From Cylindrobasidium torrendii FP15055 ss-10 (taxonomy: Eukaryota; Basidiomycota; Agaricomycetes; Agaricales; Physalacriaceae): a stretch of DNA of 20,008 nt. Of the stretch, positions 1-10,724 are shown piece after piece (the first letter of the stretch is position 1; each line of letters begins with the position of its first letter). A program made the translations under genes and the position numbers. The DNA is taken from contig KN880795.1 in the NCBI GenBank assembly GCA_000934385.1, positions 1-20,008 of the forward strand, in the 5' to 3' direction. The notes beneath the pieces were generated by a model. The model ran no database searches. It was not told where the DNA came from and saw only the letters and a list, made by a program, of their open reading frames with translations.

Positions 1-50
1 GGGGGTGGAAAACACTTACATTTCCTGGCCCGAACTCGACATATACTTAC

Positions 51-1418
51 TGCAGGGCTTTCGCATGCTTGCAATGCTGCAAACACACGGTTACTGGGGC
101 TCAGCAATCGACGTTTGATGTGCTCCTGATAGAACTCGCTGCTGCTCTCGTCGGCGTAGGTGTCCATCAGATTAATGAGGACTCGTTTCAGTACACTTGG
201 GAAACGTGATCCATGCCGTTGAATCCATTCAGCGAGTCTTGGGAGGTCTTTTGCAGTCCAGCGATACGCAGAGAAGCAGAGCGACTCTAGCTTTGGGAAA
301 CTCTCTGGGCTTTCCAGAGCATCCATGACTCCCCCAAGAGATCGATCCCGAACAACCTCGAGATGGCGGACACTCGGTTTGACAAGTTGTATGAGCGCCT
401 TAAACGTCATTTTGCTGATGAAGCGGGTCTGGTACAGTGACAGTGTCTGCACCTCGCAAGCAGACTGCGATAAAAGATGTTCTACAGGCTCGATATCGTC
501 GATAGTGTCCCCTCGCAGGCGTAGTGTCTGCAAGTTTGGTAAAGATAGCCGCGAGAGCATAGAGTCACAATCCGTGTCCAACTCGAGCACGGATGGAATG
601 TGAACAATGTCTCCTGCGCTCGGGGAAGAGATGTGAGCAGAAGAACTGATCCTGGCATGTGTGATGCGGTCCGAATGCATGAGCCGAAGCTTCAAGAGTC
701 GAGTTGCGCCGTTCAATGCAGAGTAATGTGAGTATGCAAGGTTTTCCCTGTCGATGAAGACGTCCAGTTGACGGAGCTGTGCCCAGGGCAGGTTGAAATG
801 ATCCTCCCAAAGTGTGAAGCCACTGGCGCGGACAAGCAAAGGCGCGTCCCGGAATATGTTCGTGATACTTTCGAGATCGCACCAAGGGTGTTGGACATCG
901 AAACGGACTTCCTCGAGAAGAGGAACGTTGTGTGCGATTGGAAGGAGCAATCCAAGTCCAAGTTCATCGCTATGCGGTAGGTAGACGCATCCGGTAACAG
1001 TAAGAGCAAAGCGGCGCCAGCGCCTGGAGACCGAGGCCAACTTTTGAATGAAAGGGTCACCTCGGCCGGTTCTCTCCCCGAATCCGTCCCTGAAGCTACA
1101 TCCTTTCTCGTAGTCACATACAAGAGTGATGTCCAAAGGTGCTTGACCAGAGTGCCTAATAGCCCGCTTCAGTAAATAGAGCATGTACTTGCGTCGATCT
1201 GGTGTATAAGCCTTGCCGTCGATGGAATCGATGTGAATGGATGACCAGATCGGCCTCGAACTGTGGAAAGCAACATTACGCCAGTATCTGCATACTGCGC
1301 CAAGTTGATGTTGAAATGGTACGTGAAATCCGTCGATGACGAGCTTGTCCCCACAGGCAAACATAAAGATGCGAGCGAGGAGTTCGGGGCAAAGAAAAGA
1401 CACATTGGGGCGAGTCAT
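51..1418 (-). CDS. F-box protein, 5' exon (gene continues past left edge)
   Basis: One uninterrupted exon of 456 codons starts at the ATG at 1418 and ends at a GTAAGT splice donor at 50-45. The frame stays open to base 1, so the 3' part of the gene lies outside the window. Residues 8-62 match an F-box: a LCPELLARIF core, then a LGAVCRYWRNVAF stretch and a Trp-Ser-Ser-Ile-His end. This is the form common in agaricomycete F-box proteins. The rest has leucine-spaced segments such as LPNLQTLRLRG and FPKLESLCF, which suggest a degenerate leucine-rich repeat region. F-box proteins of this type bind Skp1 and present substrates to SCF ubiquitin ligases; the substrate here cannot be inferred. Basidiomycetes carry large, fast-evolving families of these genes. 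It diverges from the gene at 2040 and has a TATA box 72 bases upstream. The F-box call is firm; the 3' structure is unknown. Confidence 0.88.
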
Positions 1419-1489
1419 TGCGAGCTGGACGATGTTACAGTAGGTGTGGAAAGTAGTAGTTTGTTAGTTCTTCTGCGTGCGGGCGACTG

Positions 1490-1496
1490 CTTTATA
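1490..1496 (-). promoter_or_regulatory. TATA box of the F-box gene
   Basis: TATAAAG on the minus strand, 72 bases upstream of the ATG at 1418. The position suits a core promoter with a short 5' UTR. Confidence 0.55.
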
Positions 1497-1898
1497 CCCG
1501 TGGCCCACGGCGCGCACAAAAAGGCTTTTCAAGTTCTTCGAAGCTGTCGAAAACAATAGCATAAAAGGATGGTTTTATTGTGATAGGATTGCTATTGCAA
1601 CGCCGTCGATGTTGAAAACCAGAACCTTCTTGTGATGCAAGTATCAAACGGTCGACAAGGAGACGTGTCCAAGTTACATGACAAGCCGTCAGAGGACGAA
1701 ATGGCATCCGTAATGGTGGTGATGGGAAAGTGCAATAGTGGCGATATCGATGATCGCGACGATCCATTACTATTCAAACTTGGGCGGAATCTTCAGTGGC
1801 TCACTTTCAATTAGTGAATGCGAAATTTCTGGATATTTACAGCAAGATTCGGCGGAGAGCCTCGTGCTTTGATGAGATATCGGGGAAGGCAGCCGACC

Positions 1899-1906
1899 AA
1901 ATAAAG
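1899..1906 (+). promoter_or_regulatory. Possible TATA-like element for the gene at 2040
   Basis: AAATAAAG lies about 135 bases upstream of the ATG at 2040. It is a weak match, given only because no better TATA box is visible. Confidence 0.25.
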
Positions 1907-2039
1907 GGAACAAACAAATAGCTCGGATCACACGCGTCGGTCTCGGAAGCCGGAACCCCTGTGGTGTTACTACACCGAAGCTCGATCACCCCGAGCTTAC
2001 CTTTCCGACATACTGCATCGCGGTGTTGTCGAGGCAGAG

Positions 2040-3051
2040 ATGGCCGACCGACCTATGATGCGCAGGAAGTCGTCAGCACAAAACCTGCTTTCTACTTTCA
2101 CCAGCCGGCCGTCGAATATCAGTCCCTCAACGTTGGCGGGCGCTACCATGAGTCCACCATTGCCGCCGCTCCCAGACCTAGAGGCCCCCACACCACCAGA
2201 CGACACGTCAATCGAGTATCTGCGTGACCTGGTGCAGAAACGAATCATTACGCTAACCTACATGCGAAATATGCACGAAGGGTATGTCGACGTCGGCTTG
2301 TTGCACTTCAAGCTTTGGGATACTAACCTGGCATAGACATAGCCATTGGTTCCACACCATCTACCTGTCCAAATCCGACATAGAGCGGGACTTGGACAGT
2401 GCCGAGTCGCAAAGGCGCTATGTACGCTTCACAGTACTCGGAATGTCGCTCGGCAACCTACTGGACATCCACCATGCACCCGATCTCCTGCGCGGCCTGT
2501 TTAACACGTTGACCGAGTGGGAGCAAGTAAGAGAAGAGGGAACTACGAACTCGAAACTGCGCCAGGCTCCGAAGAAACTCTTCCGCAATCGTGGAAACAC
2601 GACTCTCAGAGGCCGACCCGCCGAGCTCTACGTCGACGCGTCTGGTGAATCATCCTCCCTGGCCGTACCACATATACCCTTCCAACTTGACTACCACCAT
2701 ACCCTTATAGCACTACTCGATGTGCTCTCTGAAGTGTACGCCAAGCTATCCCGCATACTGGGCTCACCACCAACCTCGCGTATGATGGGTCCTCTCGGGC
2801 CATTATCCCCACATCCTGGCGTGGCCGACCTCATCAAACCAGACGACAGTCTCTTCTGCATCGTCAATGCCACAGCAACAACGCCAATGTCTGCCGCAGC
2901 CCAGGCACTCCCAGACGCCGACGCCATACTCAAAATCGACACCAAGTTGCGCAAAATCACGGGCGCGCTCACCAAGGAGCTCGACAATATCGCGCGCCAG
3001 TCCATCAAGAACGAGCTGGAGACACTGGATCCGCGCTTGGAGCTATCATAA
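2040..3051 (+). CDS. Conserved fungal protein of unknown function, two exons
   Basis: Exon 1 is 2040-2281 and exon 2 is 2337-3051, giving 318 residues. The 55-base intron (2282-2336) has a GTATGT donor, an exact TACTAAC branch site at 2321-2327 and a TAG acceptor. Splicing joins MRNMHEG to HSHWFHTIYLS in frame. The first 55 residues are Ser/Pro-rich and probably disordered. The remainder looks like a helical globular protein with a motif GMSLGNLLDIHHAPDLLRG, a proline/glycine loop GPLGPLSPHPGVADLI, and a C-terminal helical tail rich in Lys, Glu and Asp. The overall pattern resembles an uncharacterised family I associate with Agaricomycetes; that is recollection, not a search. No catalytic motif, signal peptide or membrane segment is visible. 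A GTAAGA inside exon 2 (near 2526) could pass for a donor, but the frame is open throughout and I kept it as coding. The start has good context (gcagagATGG). Confidence 0.85.
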
Positions 3052-4074
3052 CGACGGACAGTATGTACCATAGAGGACTTCGAGCATAATACATATACTA
3101 CAGTAATGCATATTAGTAGTTCGGCTGTACCCTGAGCGCGATCCCGTAATCGGTTTTTTGTGCACGTGCTCGCGTTTACCGCCATTCCCCACCACTGGAA
3201 CTCAGGTGGCTTTGGCTTGCTCTGTACAATGCACACTAGGGTGACCTATTTCGACAAACAAGATGCGTGATGGAACTGTTGTCATTGTCCCAACGGCGGT
3301 ATGAATCGATATCGGCCATTGAGCTTGCTGACAGTGAATTGGGTTGGTTGCCGCTGGTTCACGTCTTTGTTCACACGTCCCACAAAAAGAAAGACGAAAA
3401 CCCAAGCCCAAAAAGATACAATTCGAGAGAGAAATCACTAATGTACTTACGTATACATATCCAAATTCTATGCTACAAGCGATACACTGCAGCTGCCACA
3501 TCGGCGTATGAAATAAGGTGTCAAAGACACGTCTATAGGGCAATGGATCACCATTGTGTCCATCGAAGAACATATCCTGAGACTAGTTGTCTGTGTTGAT
3601 CAGCGTGTCGAGGGACAGCGCGACGATGCCATCGATGCTAGGCAAGGGTGACGACCGAGCGGTCTTCGACGACAATGGGACAGGCAAAAGAGCAAGAGCT
3701 TCTAGGAGAGGGGTTCAGATGTTTTGGGAGCGACAAGTGAGCGTCCATGGCGTGACTATATCAAGCCACTAGGAGAGTCAAAGGTCACGGTATGTTGTGC
3801 TGCGCCTGCTGAATGTACAGGGAGCACGAACTGCAATCGATTGCTGTCCACGGATGGCTTGTGGGTTCGGTTGAGCAAGAGGCTGTTGTCCTCGACGTTC
3901 TAGTAGTTGTGCGTTGCTCGGGGGCGAAGGCGGTGGTGTGCTTGAGCGGGTACGTCGTGTTGTCCCACGCGTTCGGTGGATCGATTATCAAGAGCGGATG
4001 ACCGGAGCAGAAGCGCTAAATAATGACCAAAAAAAGAAGAGGATGGCATAGAAGGTTGGCGACGGAAAGGGCGT
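3052..4074. other. Intergenic region between convergent genes
   Basis: About 1 kb between the stop at 3051 (+) and the stop at 4075 (-), which should include both 3' UTRs. Frames of 60-123 codons are open on both strands. None has a signal peptide, recognisable domain or splice-supported extension, so no gene is called. Confidence 0.5.
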
Positions 4075-5148
4075 TCACTGGACAGCCCAGTCGATGGGTC
4101 GGTCCCAGTGTGAAGATTGATAATGGTGCGCATCGTGTGCGGGCTTCAAGTACATTGTGTCGAGCGATGAGGCGACTTGCTGGACGGTTGGGTCCTCGCT
4201 CTGCTGGACGGCGCTCTTTTGAGCAGCACGCATGATTTCGCGCCCGCTTTGAGGGCGTCTAGATTTCTCTGCCTGCGATGTACCCTGAAGTTTTGTCAGT
4301 GGATGAGGCAGGTGGATCTTCGGGGTAGACTTACGAAGCTGTACGGGTTGTACCCGTGCGTCCTGCTATCCTTGTACGAGTAGCCTCGAGCTGCAGCCTC
4401 GTTGCTGTATTCTGGATGACGGGAGTCGCGAATTGGATCGCAGTACGCTGCAGGCGTGGGCCTGATAATCTCGTAGTGGATTGCGTCCGATGGGGTAGCG
4501 TAGTAGCCTTGGCTACCGGGCTGGAAGACGGGAACAGGCAGCGGCGATGGAGTGTGGGCTTGAAAGAAGCCGAAACTATCACCAGAAGCATTGGGTGCAG
4601 TAGCCTCCGCCTCAGAGCTGTAGTCGGACACCAAAGACGCCGTGGTGTCGTCGGTCCCAACCAGAACATCGGTATGCGCATTGTCATCGTGAGAACCACC
4701 GAAAATGTCGATTCCATCTGGTGCAGGTGTGCATTTGGGCTCGACGACCTCGGATTGGCGGCGGGATGGCTCGACTATGTCCATCAGCAAGTCGACCTCT
4801 TCGACAACAGCCTCCTTCTGGCGCTTCATGTCTTCGAACAGTGCTGTGAGCTCAGCATATGCAGCAGTCATTTCGGCGATGCGCGAGTGTATCTTTTTGG
4901 TGGCTGCGTGGGAACAAATGAGCCTCTGCGAGCAGAGGGCGTAACAGCGACTCACCAGAAGAGCAATGCCTCTTGCAGGCTTCCCGGATGCTTGAAAGAT
5001 CATTGAAGTCGATGTGGCCACAGTCCTTCTTAATCTTCTTGGCTGGCTGAGGGTCGGCGAATTGCCCAGCGACTGGGGCCGTGGTTCGGGGAGGCTGGTA
5101 TGGCGTGAACGCTCGGGAGGTAGTGAAGGTAGATGTGTCGCGGGCCAT
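4075..5148 (-). CDS. Coiled-coil, Ser/Thr-rich protein, three exons (paralog candidate of 6794-7799)
   Basis: Exons are 4956-5148, 4335-4903 and 4075-4284, giving 323 residues. Introns are 52 bases (GTGAGT..CAG, phase 1, after residue 64) and 50 bases (GTAAGT..CAG, phase 0, after residue 254). The ATG at 5148 opens MARDTSTFTTSRAFTPY. A basic patch AKKIKK at residues 36-41 could be a nuclear localisation signal. Residues 65-109 form a likely coiled coil with heptad-like Leu/Met/Val spacing and many Glu and Lys. The middle is acidic and Ser/Thr-rich; residues 180-254 are Tyr/Pro/His-rich. Exon 3 carries EKSRRPQSGREIM and ends in WDRPIDWAVQ. No enzyme motif, signal peptide or membrane segment is seen. 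It shares intron positions, phases and two motifs with the gene at 6794-7799. Function is unknown; a scaffold or nuclear role is only a guess. A long plus-strand frame at 4356-5006 is its antisense shadow. Confidence 0.82.
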
Positions 5149-6793
5149 CTTGACTTGTGTTTAGACAGCAAGATTGACGGACGCAAATTCAAGATGATGG
5201 TTTGTTTCCAAGGAGGGAAAAGGAAAGGGAAAAGGATTCGGAGTAACCTCTATCGGAGTTTGAAAACAGGGCATGCCCCCAGCAGCCAACGGCGTTACTT
5301 GTTGTTCTAAGAATCGGACAGTGTACTTGGCGACTTGCCGCTTTCTTCCACCTTCTTCTTTGGAGTTTTCGGAGAGTTGGTGGCAACGGGCCTGATGAAA
5401 TCCGATGCAAGAATCACGGTATACGGCCCACGAGGGAATTCGGAGAGAAGCCATCCTTCCACCATCGTAGGCTCGTGTTCTCACGCAGACGTCAATGAGC
5501 CAAAAAGTGATCAAAGCAGTTTACCTTTTCTCCTTGTTCAGACTCGAGCACAAAATATCCCCCAACGATTGTGGGTTGTCTGGGGTAAATCTCCGTCGAG
5601 TTATTGGAGGAAACCTGCGCCGAGGCTCAGTGCACTAGTAGTAAGTCTACTGGAGTCAAGGGTCAGGAATAATTCCATGCCAACATTCCCACACACTGGT
5701 GACTGGGTGGCAGGCGCCACAAGACGCCCTGATGATCCCATATACACACTTGCACTAAGAAAAAAAAGCGGATGGCTGGCATGCATGGCGAAAGTCGCGC
5801 ATTGACACGTATACTCATGTCAGGCTCAAAAACGCACGAGAGTGGGACAACGGGGCTAATGTTCACCGACCGGCGACGGGGGGCACTTCGGGCATCTGAT
5901 GGGAGACGAGATAAAGACATCAACTCAAGCTCCAAAAGCCAATTTCACAACGTCGCCGGTTCAGCCGTTCGTGCGATCGATTCGCTGAAATGCCAAAAAG
6001 TGGCGGTCGCTGGTCTTTTGACCAGGCGGTAGCCAATTGCAACCTGTTAGCCTTTTGGCTTCAGAGCTATCGAAAGGAACAGCCCACACGTGAACCACGA
6101 GTATGCACATATGGTGTGCGCAATGATATCCGCATTTCTATTCATCCTCAAGAACACTATAGAATACCGTCCCATGGCACACAACCCCATACATACGCCC
6201 GTGTCACAACCAGTTAGTCCAAAATCAGTTGTAAGCATGAACATTAGGTATTGAGTACATACTTGCCGTGTATACTCCACTGGCCGATAAACTGCTCAAC
6301 GCACCGTCTCACATCGATAGCAAGGAATCCCACGCAAAGTGAAATGCATCCACAAAGCATTGACGAGGTCTTGCGATGATGTGCTATTCAAGTATATACA
6401 CACACTATACCACGCTACTAAGCTCCAAGCAGAAGACATTTTCTACATTGGAGAACAAGTGCCAGCATGAACAGCCATCGATGCATCATCCGTCTTCCTA
6501 AATCCACGTTTCCATCCCGCGCGGGTGGACAATGACTTCGAAGTAGCTGTCTATCCCACGCGAGGGTACCGGTACGTCCAAAGGAGCGTAAGTACGCTCG
6601 GTGAATCTCGGTATACCATGGGAAGAGGTACGACCGCATGCGAATGGAAGGACATTGCAAGCATTCCGAGGTTCGCGCCAGCGTAGCTTGACGCAAATTG
6701 AAATGAGATGGACATGCCCGTCATCGAAGACTCGAGTCCGCGAAAACACGATATGGGATGCTGACATCTCATCCGAGCGTGGGAACGACTGCT
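5149..6793. other. Long intergenic region, no supported gene
   Basis: About 1.6 kb between the start of one paralog candidate and the stop of the other. It contains the promoter of the first gene and the 3' flank of the second. A purine-rich run (aggaaaaggaaagggaaaag type) lies at 5210-5240. The longest open frame (5335-5805, +, 156 codons) has no domain, signal or splice support and is not called. Confidence 0.5.
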
Positions 6794-7799
6794 CTACGTT
6801 GCGGAGGCGAGAGTGAAGTGATTCTTGAATATGTCTTCGAGGTGTCCGTCGGGACGATTCCGTAGCATGAGCATACGCGCCGTAGAAGGTCGTTGGGACT
6901 TTGAGCTACGAGGAATCTGTCGACGAGAGTTAAAGAAAACAAGGGGAAATGCCAGGAGTGGATTGGACGCACACAATCGTAAGGGCTAAACATTGGAGTG
7001 TTGAGCTTCTTGGTGACTCTCAAGATACCACCTGTGCCCTTGGAGCGCGATGCCTCGGTATGGACGACGACAGAGGGAGATCCTGAGGGGATGGCAAGGG
7101 GGGTTCTGAGAACGACAAAATCCTCATCAGACATACTGGGCAAAGCCTTAGGCGAAGGCTCGACGAAGCTGAGGATTGGTCTGGGCGAGACAGAACCGTT
7201 CTTGGACTCATGGATATCGTGCGAGTAAACCAAAGCATCCAACTCTTTTCCTTGAGCGTCGTCTTTCGCGTAGTCCACAAGCTCTTCGGGCACCGAAAAC
7301 TCCGGCTCTGTATGCTGCATGCCAACCACATCTTGATACATTCTCTCCCAATATGCAGCGGACTCCTTCATTGCTTTGAGCGACTCTCCCATCCTCCCGA
7401 TAGTTTCGTGCAGATCCTCAATATCGGCTTCAAGATCCGCAATCTCGCTATGAACAGAGCTCGACAACCTCTGTTCTTCCTTCTCCTCATAGGCACGAAT
7501 GACGGCGCGGTCATTCTTTGCGCGCTTATGTAGCTTGTGCACGAATGCAGCGGCTATGTCAAAGAGTGTGAGGAAGGAGTTGGAAGAAATGGCATGGCGA
7601 AAGACGAACCACCGTATGGGTCGCTGATACAAAAGGCAGCAAATGACTCTTCATCTGATGGGTCAATTGTTGGTCTCGAGGCTTGGCTCTGCCTGTCCCG
7701 GACGCGTTCGACCACTGGCCGCCCCGTCGAGCCAGTGCGAACAGTGCTATATGGGGTGCTCTTCACCGATGCAGATTTCGACGTCACGGCGCGCGACAT
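6794..7799 (-). CDS. Coiled-coil protein, three exons (paralog candidate of 4075-5148)
   Basis: Exons are 7610-7799, 6973-7553 and 6794-6916, giving 297 residues. Intron 1 (7554-7609, GTTCGT..TAG, phase 1) follows residue 63. Intron 2 (6917-6972, GTGCGT..CAG, phase 0) follows residue 257. I chose the ATG at 7799 over the in-frame ATG at 7958 because it places TPY at residues 15-17 and RT at 21-22, exactly as in the gene at 4075-5148; the longer start would add 53 residues. Residues about 68-140 are strongly charged and heptad-like (EEKEEQRLSSSVHSEIADLE is part), a probable long coiled coil. The middle is acidic with short Ser/Pro stretches such as SPRPILSFVEPSPKALPS. Exon 3 carries KSQRPSTARMLM. 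No catalytic motif, signal peptide or membrane span is seen. Two alternative donors for intron 1 give the same phase. Function is unknown. Confidence 0.78.
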
Positions 7800-8375
7800 A
7801 GTATCCAACAGGCTAAGAATGCGGGAAACAGTGGTGGTGAGGGAACGAAAGGCAAGAACTCGTGGAGCATATACGTTGTGTCGGAGTTTAAAACCATACA
7901 ATAGCATCTCGATCAGGAAGAGAACGAAGCGCCGTGTTAGACTAGTTGTACAGCGCACATAATTGGACCTGAATTGGACGCAGTGTTAGCCAATGTAGAA
8001 AGATATACAAGGCACTATTCAAATATTCAAGCCTAGTACGAGCCTATCACCGTCCCCATCGCTGCAGACACCACAAAGTATCGAGTCTACAGCGAAATAG
8101 CAGTCTGTTCCACGGCGACCTTCCGGCTAGCGCTCACGAAGTTTGACGAGCCCAAGACGATCTTGCAGCGCACACCGACATCTCGGAGCCTGGAGCCCAG
8201 TTTTACACCACAGTCGCCCCAGCAACCTTTTGTGACGGCACATAAAGCGGGCAGCAACAAATGATGGACAAGATTACATATCCAGCGGCCAACTGGAGTC
8301 AACGGCCAACACGGCCAAGTAACGGACTGAGATTGAGAATACTTGACACGATGCGCCCGGGAACGATAGAAGGAA
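7800..8375. other. Upstream region of the 6794-7799 gene
   Basis: The reading frame continues open and in phase upstream to an ATG at 7958, so an extended N-terminus of 53 more residues is possible. Otherwise no gene is supported. A short minus frame at 8087-8302 contains several cysteines, but no coherent spliced secreted protein could be built from it. Confidence 0.4.
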
Positions 8376-8391
8376 CATCAGCAAGATGTCC
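8376..8391 (+). repeat. Left terminal inverted repeat candidate
   Basis: Pairs with 9695-9710 in inverted orientation with one mismatch (C versus G at the seventh base). Similarity does not continue outward; inward, only the shared short motifs continue. Confidence 0.4.
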
Positions 8392-9694
8392 ATCAGCTTT
8401 TGCCCTTTTCGGCGCTTTTCGACTTTTCGCAAGTAGAAAGCGGGAAAGTCGAGCTGATTTCCACAAGTGACTTCAATTTTGGCACAAAAAGTGCAAAAGT
8501 AGGAAAGTACAGTAGCGGTACAAAATAGGTAATGTGGCATGCTTCATAACACTAACTGAGTAGCCTTAATAAATCCATAGACTAAACTAGATATATTGTA
8601 ATACCCGAGATGTTCGTCGACAGGTCCAGTGCTGAGTGGTATAGAAATAAGCTATGTTATTTACCACAAAAATGGCAGAGTCCCATAACGTGAGACTCGG
8701 CAGGACGCGCTGGTATCCGCCATAGGGCAATGTTGTTTGGCGGAGTGTGCGCTGGCGAGCCTCAACGCAGGTTGTAGGTAGTTAGTGATGGTGAACGTCA
8801 AGGAACTTGGCGAAAAAAACCGCGCAGCTTGATCTGATCGAGCGGGACTTCGGACCGAGAAATCGTTATTTGCTCTTCACACCGGATTGGTCTGGTCAAA
8901 GGGCGTATATTGAGCAAGTTCGTACTCGGAGGCCATTTTACTCGTCTCAAGACACCAATTTTCTGGGATGAACAAGCCATAAACAGTGTTTACATCTGTG
9001 GCGTGGCTGCGGACCCGGCTCGATCAGCTTACCACATCATCAAAAAACTTCGACCAGACATCCACCACGCCCGAGCGACGCGCAACACCAATAGCGCAGA
9101 CAAGGCGCAGGCGACCAGTAACTTGGATGGAGTGTTTCCAGGGCCGTTGAAGGTGCGTGCCCGCCATCTCTCTTCGAATGTCTATTCACTGTATCCCAGA
9201 TGCCGTACAGGACGTCTTTACAGTCAACTTTCCTCTTCCCGTGCTACCTATTATAACGGGGCCCGTACTTCTCGCTCTTCCTATTTCCGCAGCCGCTTGA
9301 CTATCCGGACCAGTGTATTGCGATGTATTGCTCCTCCTTCATACCTACCTCTGGGCCATTAGTCTTCGGCCGTACCATCCCTTTCTCATATGTACCTCTA
9401 CTCGACCTATGTTAACCGTATCATACCCGTGAATGCATGCTTGATGTCTTTATTCCCCTTGTGTGATTATTAGGCTGTGCTAACCGGCGCGGCCAGTGCT
9501 ACCAGTTTGACAGTACTTTCCAGCTTTTCTACTTGTGGCACTTTTTGGGCACTTTCCTACTTTCCTTAGAAAAATTGGGCGTTACTTTTCGAAAGAAAAG
9601 ACATGGCTTTCGAGTTTCTCACTTTCTGCACTTTTCAGGCCTATTTAGGTAATTTCGCCACTTTCGCGGGCAAGAAAAGTGCCGGAAAGTAGCC

Positions 9695-9710
9695 GGACAT
9701 CTTCCTGATG
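9695..9710 (-). repeat. Right terminal inverted repeat candidate
   Basis: GGACATCTTCCTGATG, the inverted partner of 8376-8391. Just inside it are GAAAAGT and GGAAAGT motifs, matching the style of the left interior. Confidence 0.4.
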
Positions 9711-10105
9711 AAGCGATGCCGCTGAGTTCATACGGTTTGGTGTACAGCCATTCCCACCACGCATCTGCCTTGCTGTTTCCTCTGAGTGGTCGTAAGACGA
9801 GTCTGGCCTCGATGACATCCTGTATTGCAGATGCCACTCGAGAAAGCATTCATGTTTGGAGAGAAAAAGACTTTGTATGGAGAAGCAAACACAAAATACA
9901 GAGATGAGATATGGATGGTATTTCTAGCCGGGATGTGGCTTTGGCACGGAAACACGAAAAAAGAGCTACTTACGATGGGACAACAACAGATAATAATATA
10001 CACACAAGATGGAGGAGCATAACACGACTTCCACGGACAATATCCAGACGGTAAACACAAAGTCATTAGCGTTGGCGAAGCGGGGCGTTCGGAAGAGGAG
10101 ACGGG
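9711..10105. other. 3' flank of the 10106-10724 gene, no gene seen
   Basis: About 395 bases between the candidate element and the stop codon at 10106. It is A-rich on the plus strand and probably includes the 3' UTR. No coding region is supported. Confidence 0.45.
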
Positions 10106-10724
10106 TTAAGCGGACAGCGCTAAACAGTCCAGAGAAGCATCGATATCGAGCTCGGAGGAGTTTGTCTCCGGCGATCCAGAGGTCTACGCGAAGCCGTTAG
10201 TTGAGGTCTAGGCCCCGGGGCGGAAATGAGGGCACGCACCATCGACGTCCTCGACATGGCCTTCGCCAAATTATCCATCACGAACTCATCGCGATTGGCC
10301 CGTGCAACCTGGACGTTGAAGTACGTGCGCGAATGCGAGGGTGGCGGCGTTGAGGGAAGTTGAAATGCGGCATCCCATCGGTCGTAACTTGCGAGTGGCT
10401 CGGGGCTCGAATCGCGAGATGATTCGGGGGAATCGTCAGTGGAAAACAGCAGGCTTGGAGTGCAGTACTCTGGATGGAGCGTAAGTTGGAGTGCGTGGAG
10501 CAGGATTACTGAGGCAGAGGCGCACCTGCTGGATTTGACCAGTCGACGTCGCTGTGCAACTTGGTCTTTGAGGACAGATAGTCCATCATGTTGTATGCGT
10601 CGTAGCCATCCATGGCAAACTGCTTGAGCGACGTGATCTCGTGCAGCGGGTACATTGCGCGCAAAGTGGGATTTGCGGACCGACGGGCGGTCGTCGTGGT
10701 GCGCGTAGGGCGGGATGGGGCCAT
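10106..10724 (-). CDS. Small hypothetical Ser-rich protein, three exons
   Basis: Exons are 10526-10724, 10240-10469 and 10106-10183, giving 168 residues. Both introns are 56 bases (GTGCGC..CAG, phase 1, after residue 66; GTGCGT..TAG, phase 0, after residue 143). All joins keep the frame, and exon 3 ends in SLDCLALSA and a TAA. The N-terminus is Thr/Arg-rich (MAPSRPTRTTTTARRS). Residues 27-62 contain aromatic and helical sequence including DGYDAYNMMDYLSSKTKLHS. The centre is acidic and Ser/Pro-rich (DDSPESSRDSSPEP). A short stretch near residues 118-135 (VQVARANRDEFVMDNLAKAM) looks helical. No signal peptide, membrane segment or known domain is seen. The phase order (1 then 0) matches the two coiled-coil genes to the left, though sequence similarity is weak. 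Function unknown. Confidence 0.72.

Larger units (their letters stand above)
1419..2039. other. Divergent intergenic promoter region
   Basis: This 621-base stretch separates the F-box gene (leftward) from the conserved gene at 2040 (rightward). It must hold both promoters. Apart from the two TATA-like sites no gene is supported; short open frames here have no splice or start context. Confidence 0.6.
8376..9710. mobile_element. Possible non-autonomous element bounded by inverted repeats
   Basis: The left end reads CATCAGCAAGATGTCC (8376-8391). The right end (9695-9710) is its inverted complement with 15 of 16 matches. Inside each end, about 140-200 bases are crowded with ACTTTTC/GAAAAGT-type motifs in both orientations, as in subterminal repeats of some DNA transposons. 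The 1.3-kb body holds no recognisable transposase; the longest frame (8910-9362, +) resembles nothing I know. No clear target-site duplication flanks the ends: only AA is shared. It could be a decayed DNA transposon or a chance pairing within motif-rich DNA. Confidence 0.3.

Noticed and set aside
3202..3599. Overlapping 110-123 codon frames on both strands
   Set aside because: Mutually antisense, without start context, domains or introns that improve them.
4356..5006. 216-codon plus-strand open frame
   Set aside because: It lies antisense to exons 1 and 2 of the 4075-5148 gene and runs through its intron; the minus strand has the splice-supported protein.
5335..5805. 156-codon plus-strand open frame
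   Set aside because: No domain, no signal peptide, no splice-linked partner and low-complexity-free but unfamiliar composition; it is best explained as chance in intergenic DNA.
8087..8540. Possible secreted protein on the minus strand (hydrophobic start MDILLMFLLSFPGASC, then a Cys-containing frame)
   Set aside because: The join that uses the best donor and acceptor yields a 46-residue product ending early, and other joins break the frame; it also overlaps the left inverted repeat.
8910..9362. 150-codon plus-strand frame inside the candidate element, considered as a transposase
   Set aside because: No DDE/DDD-type spacing, zinc-binding or helix-turn-helix motif, and an Arg/Ser/Tyr-rich second half typical of chance frames.
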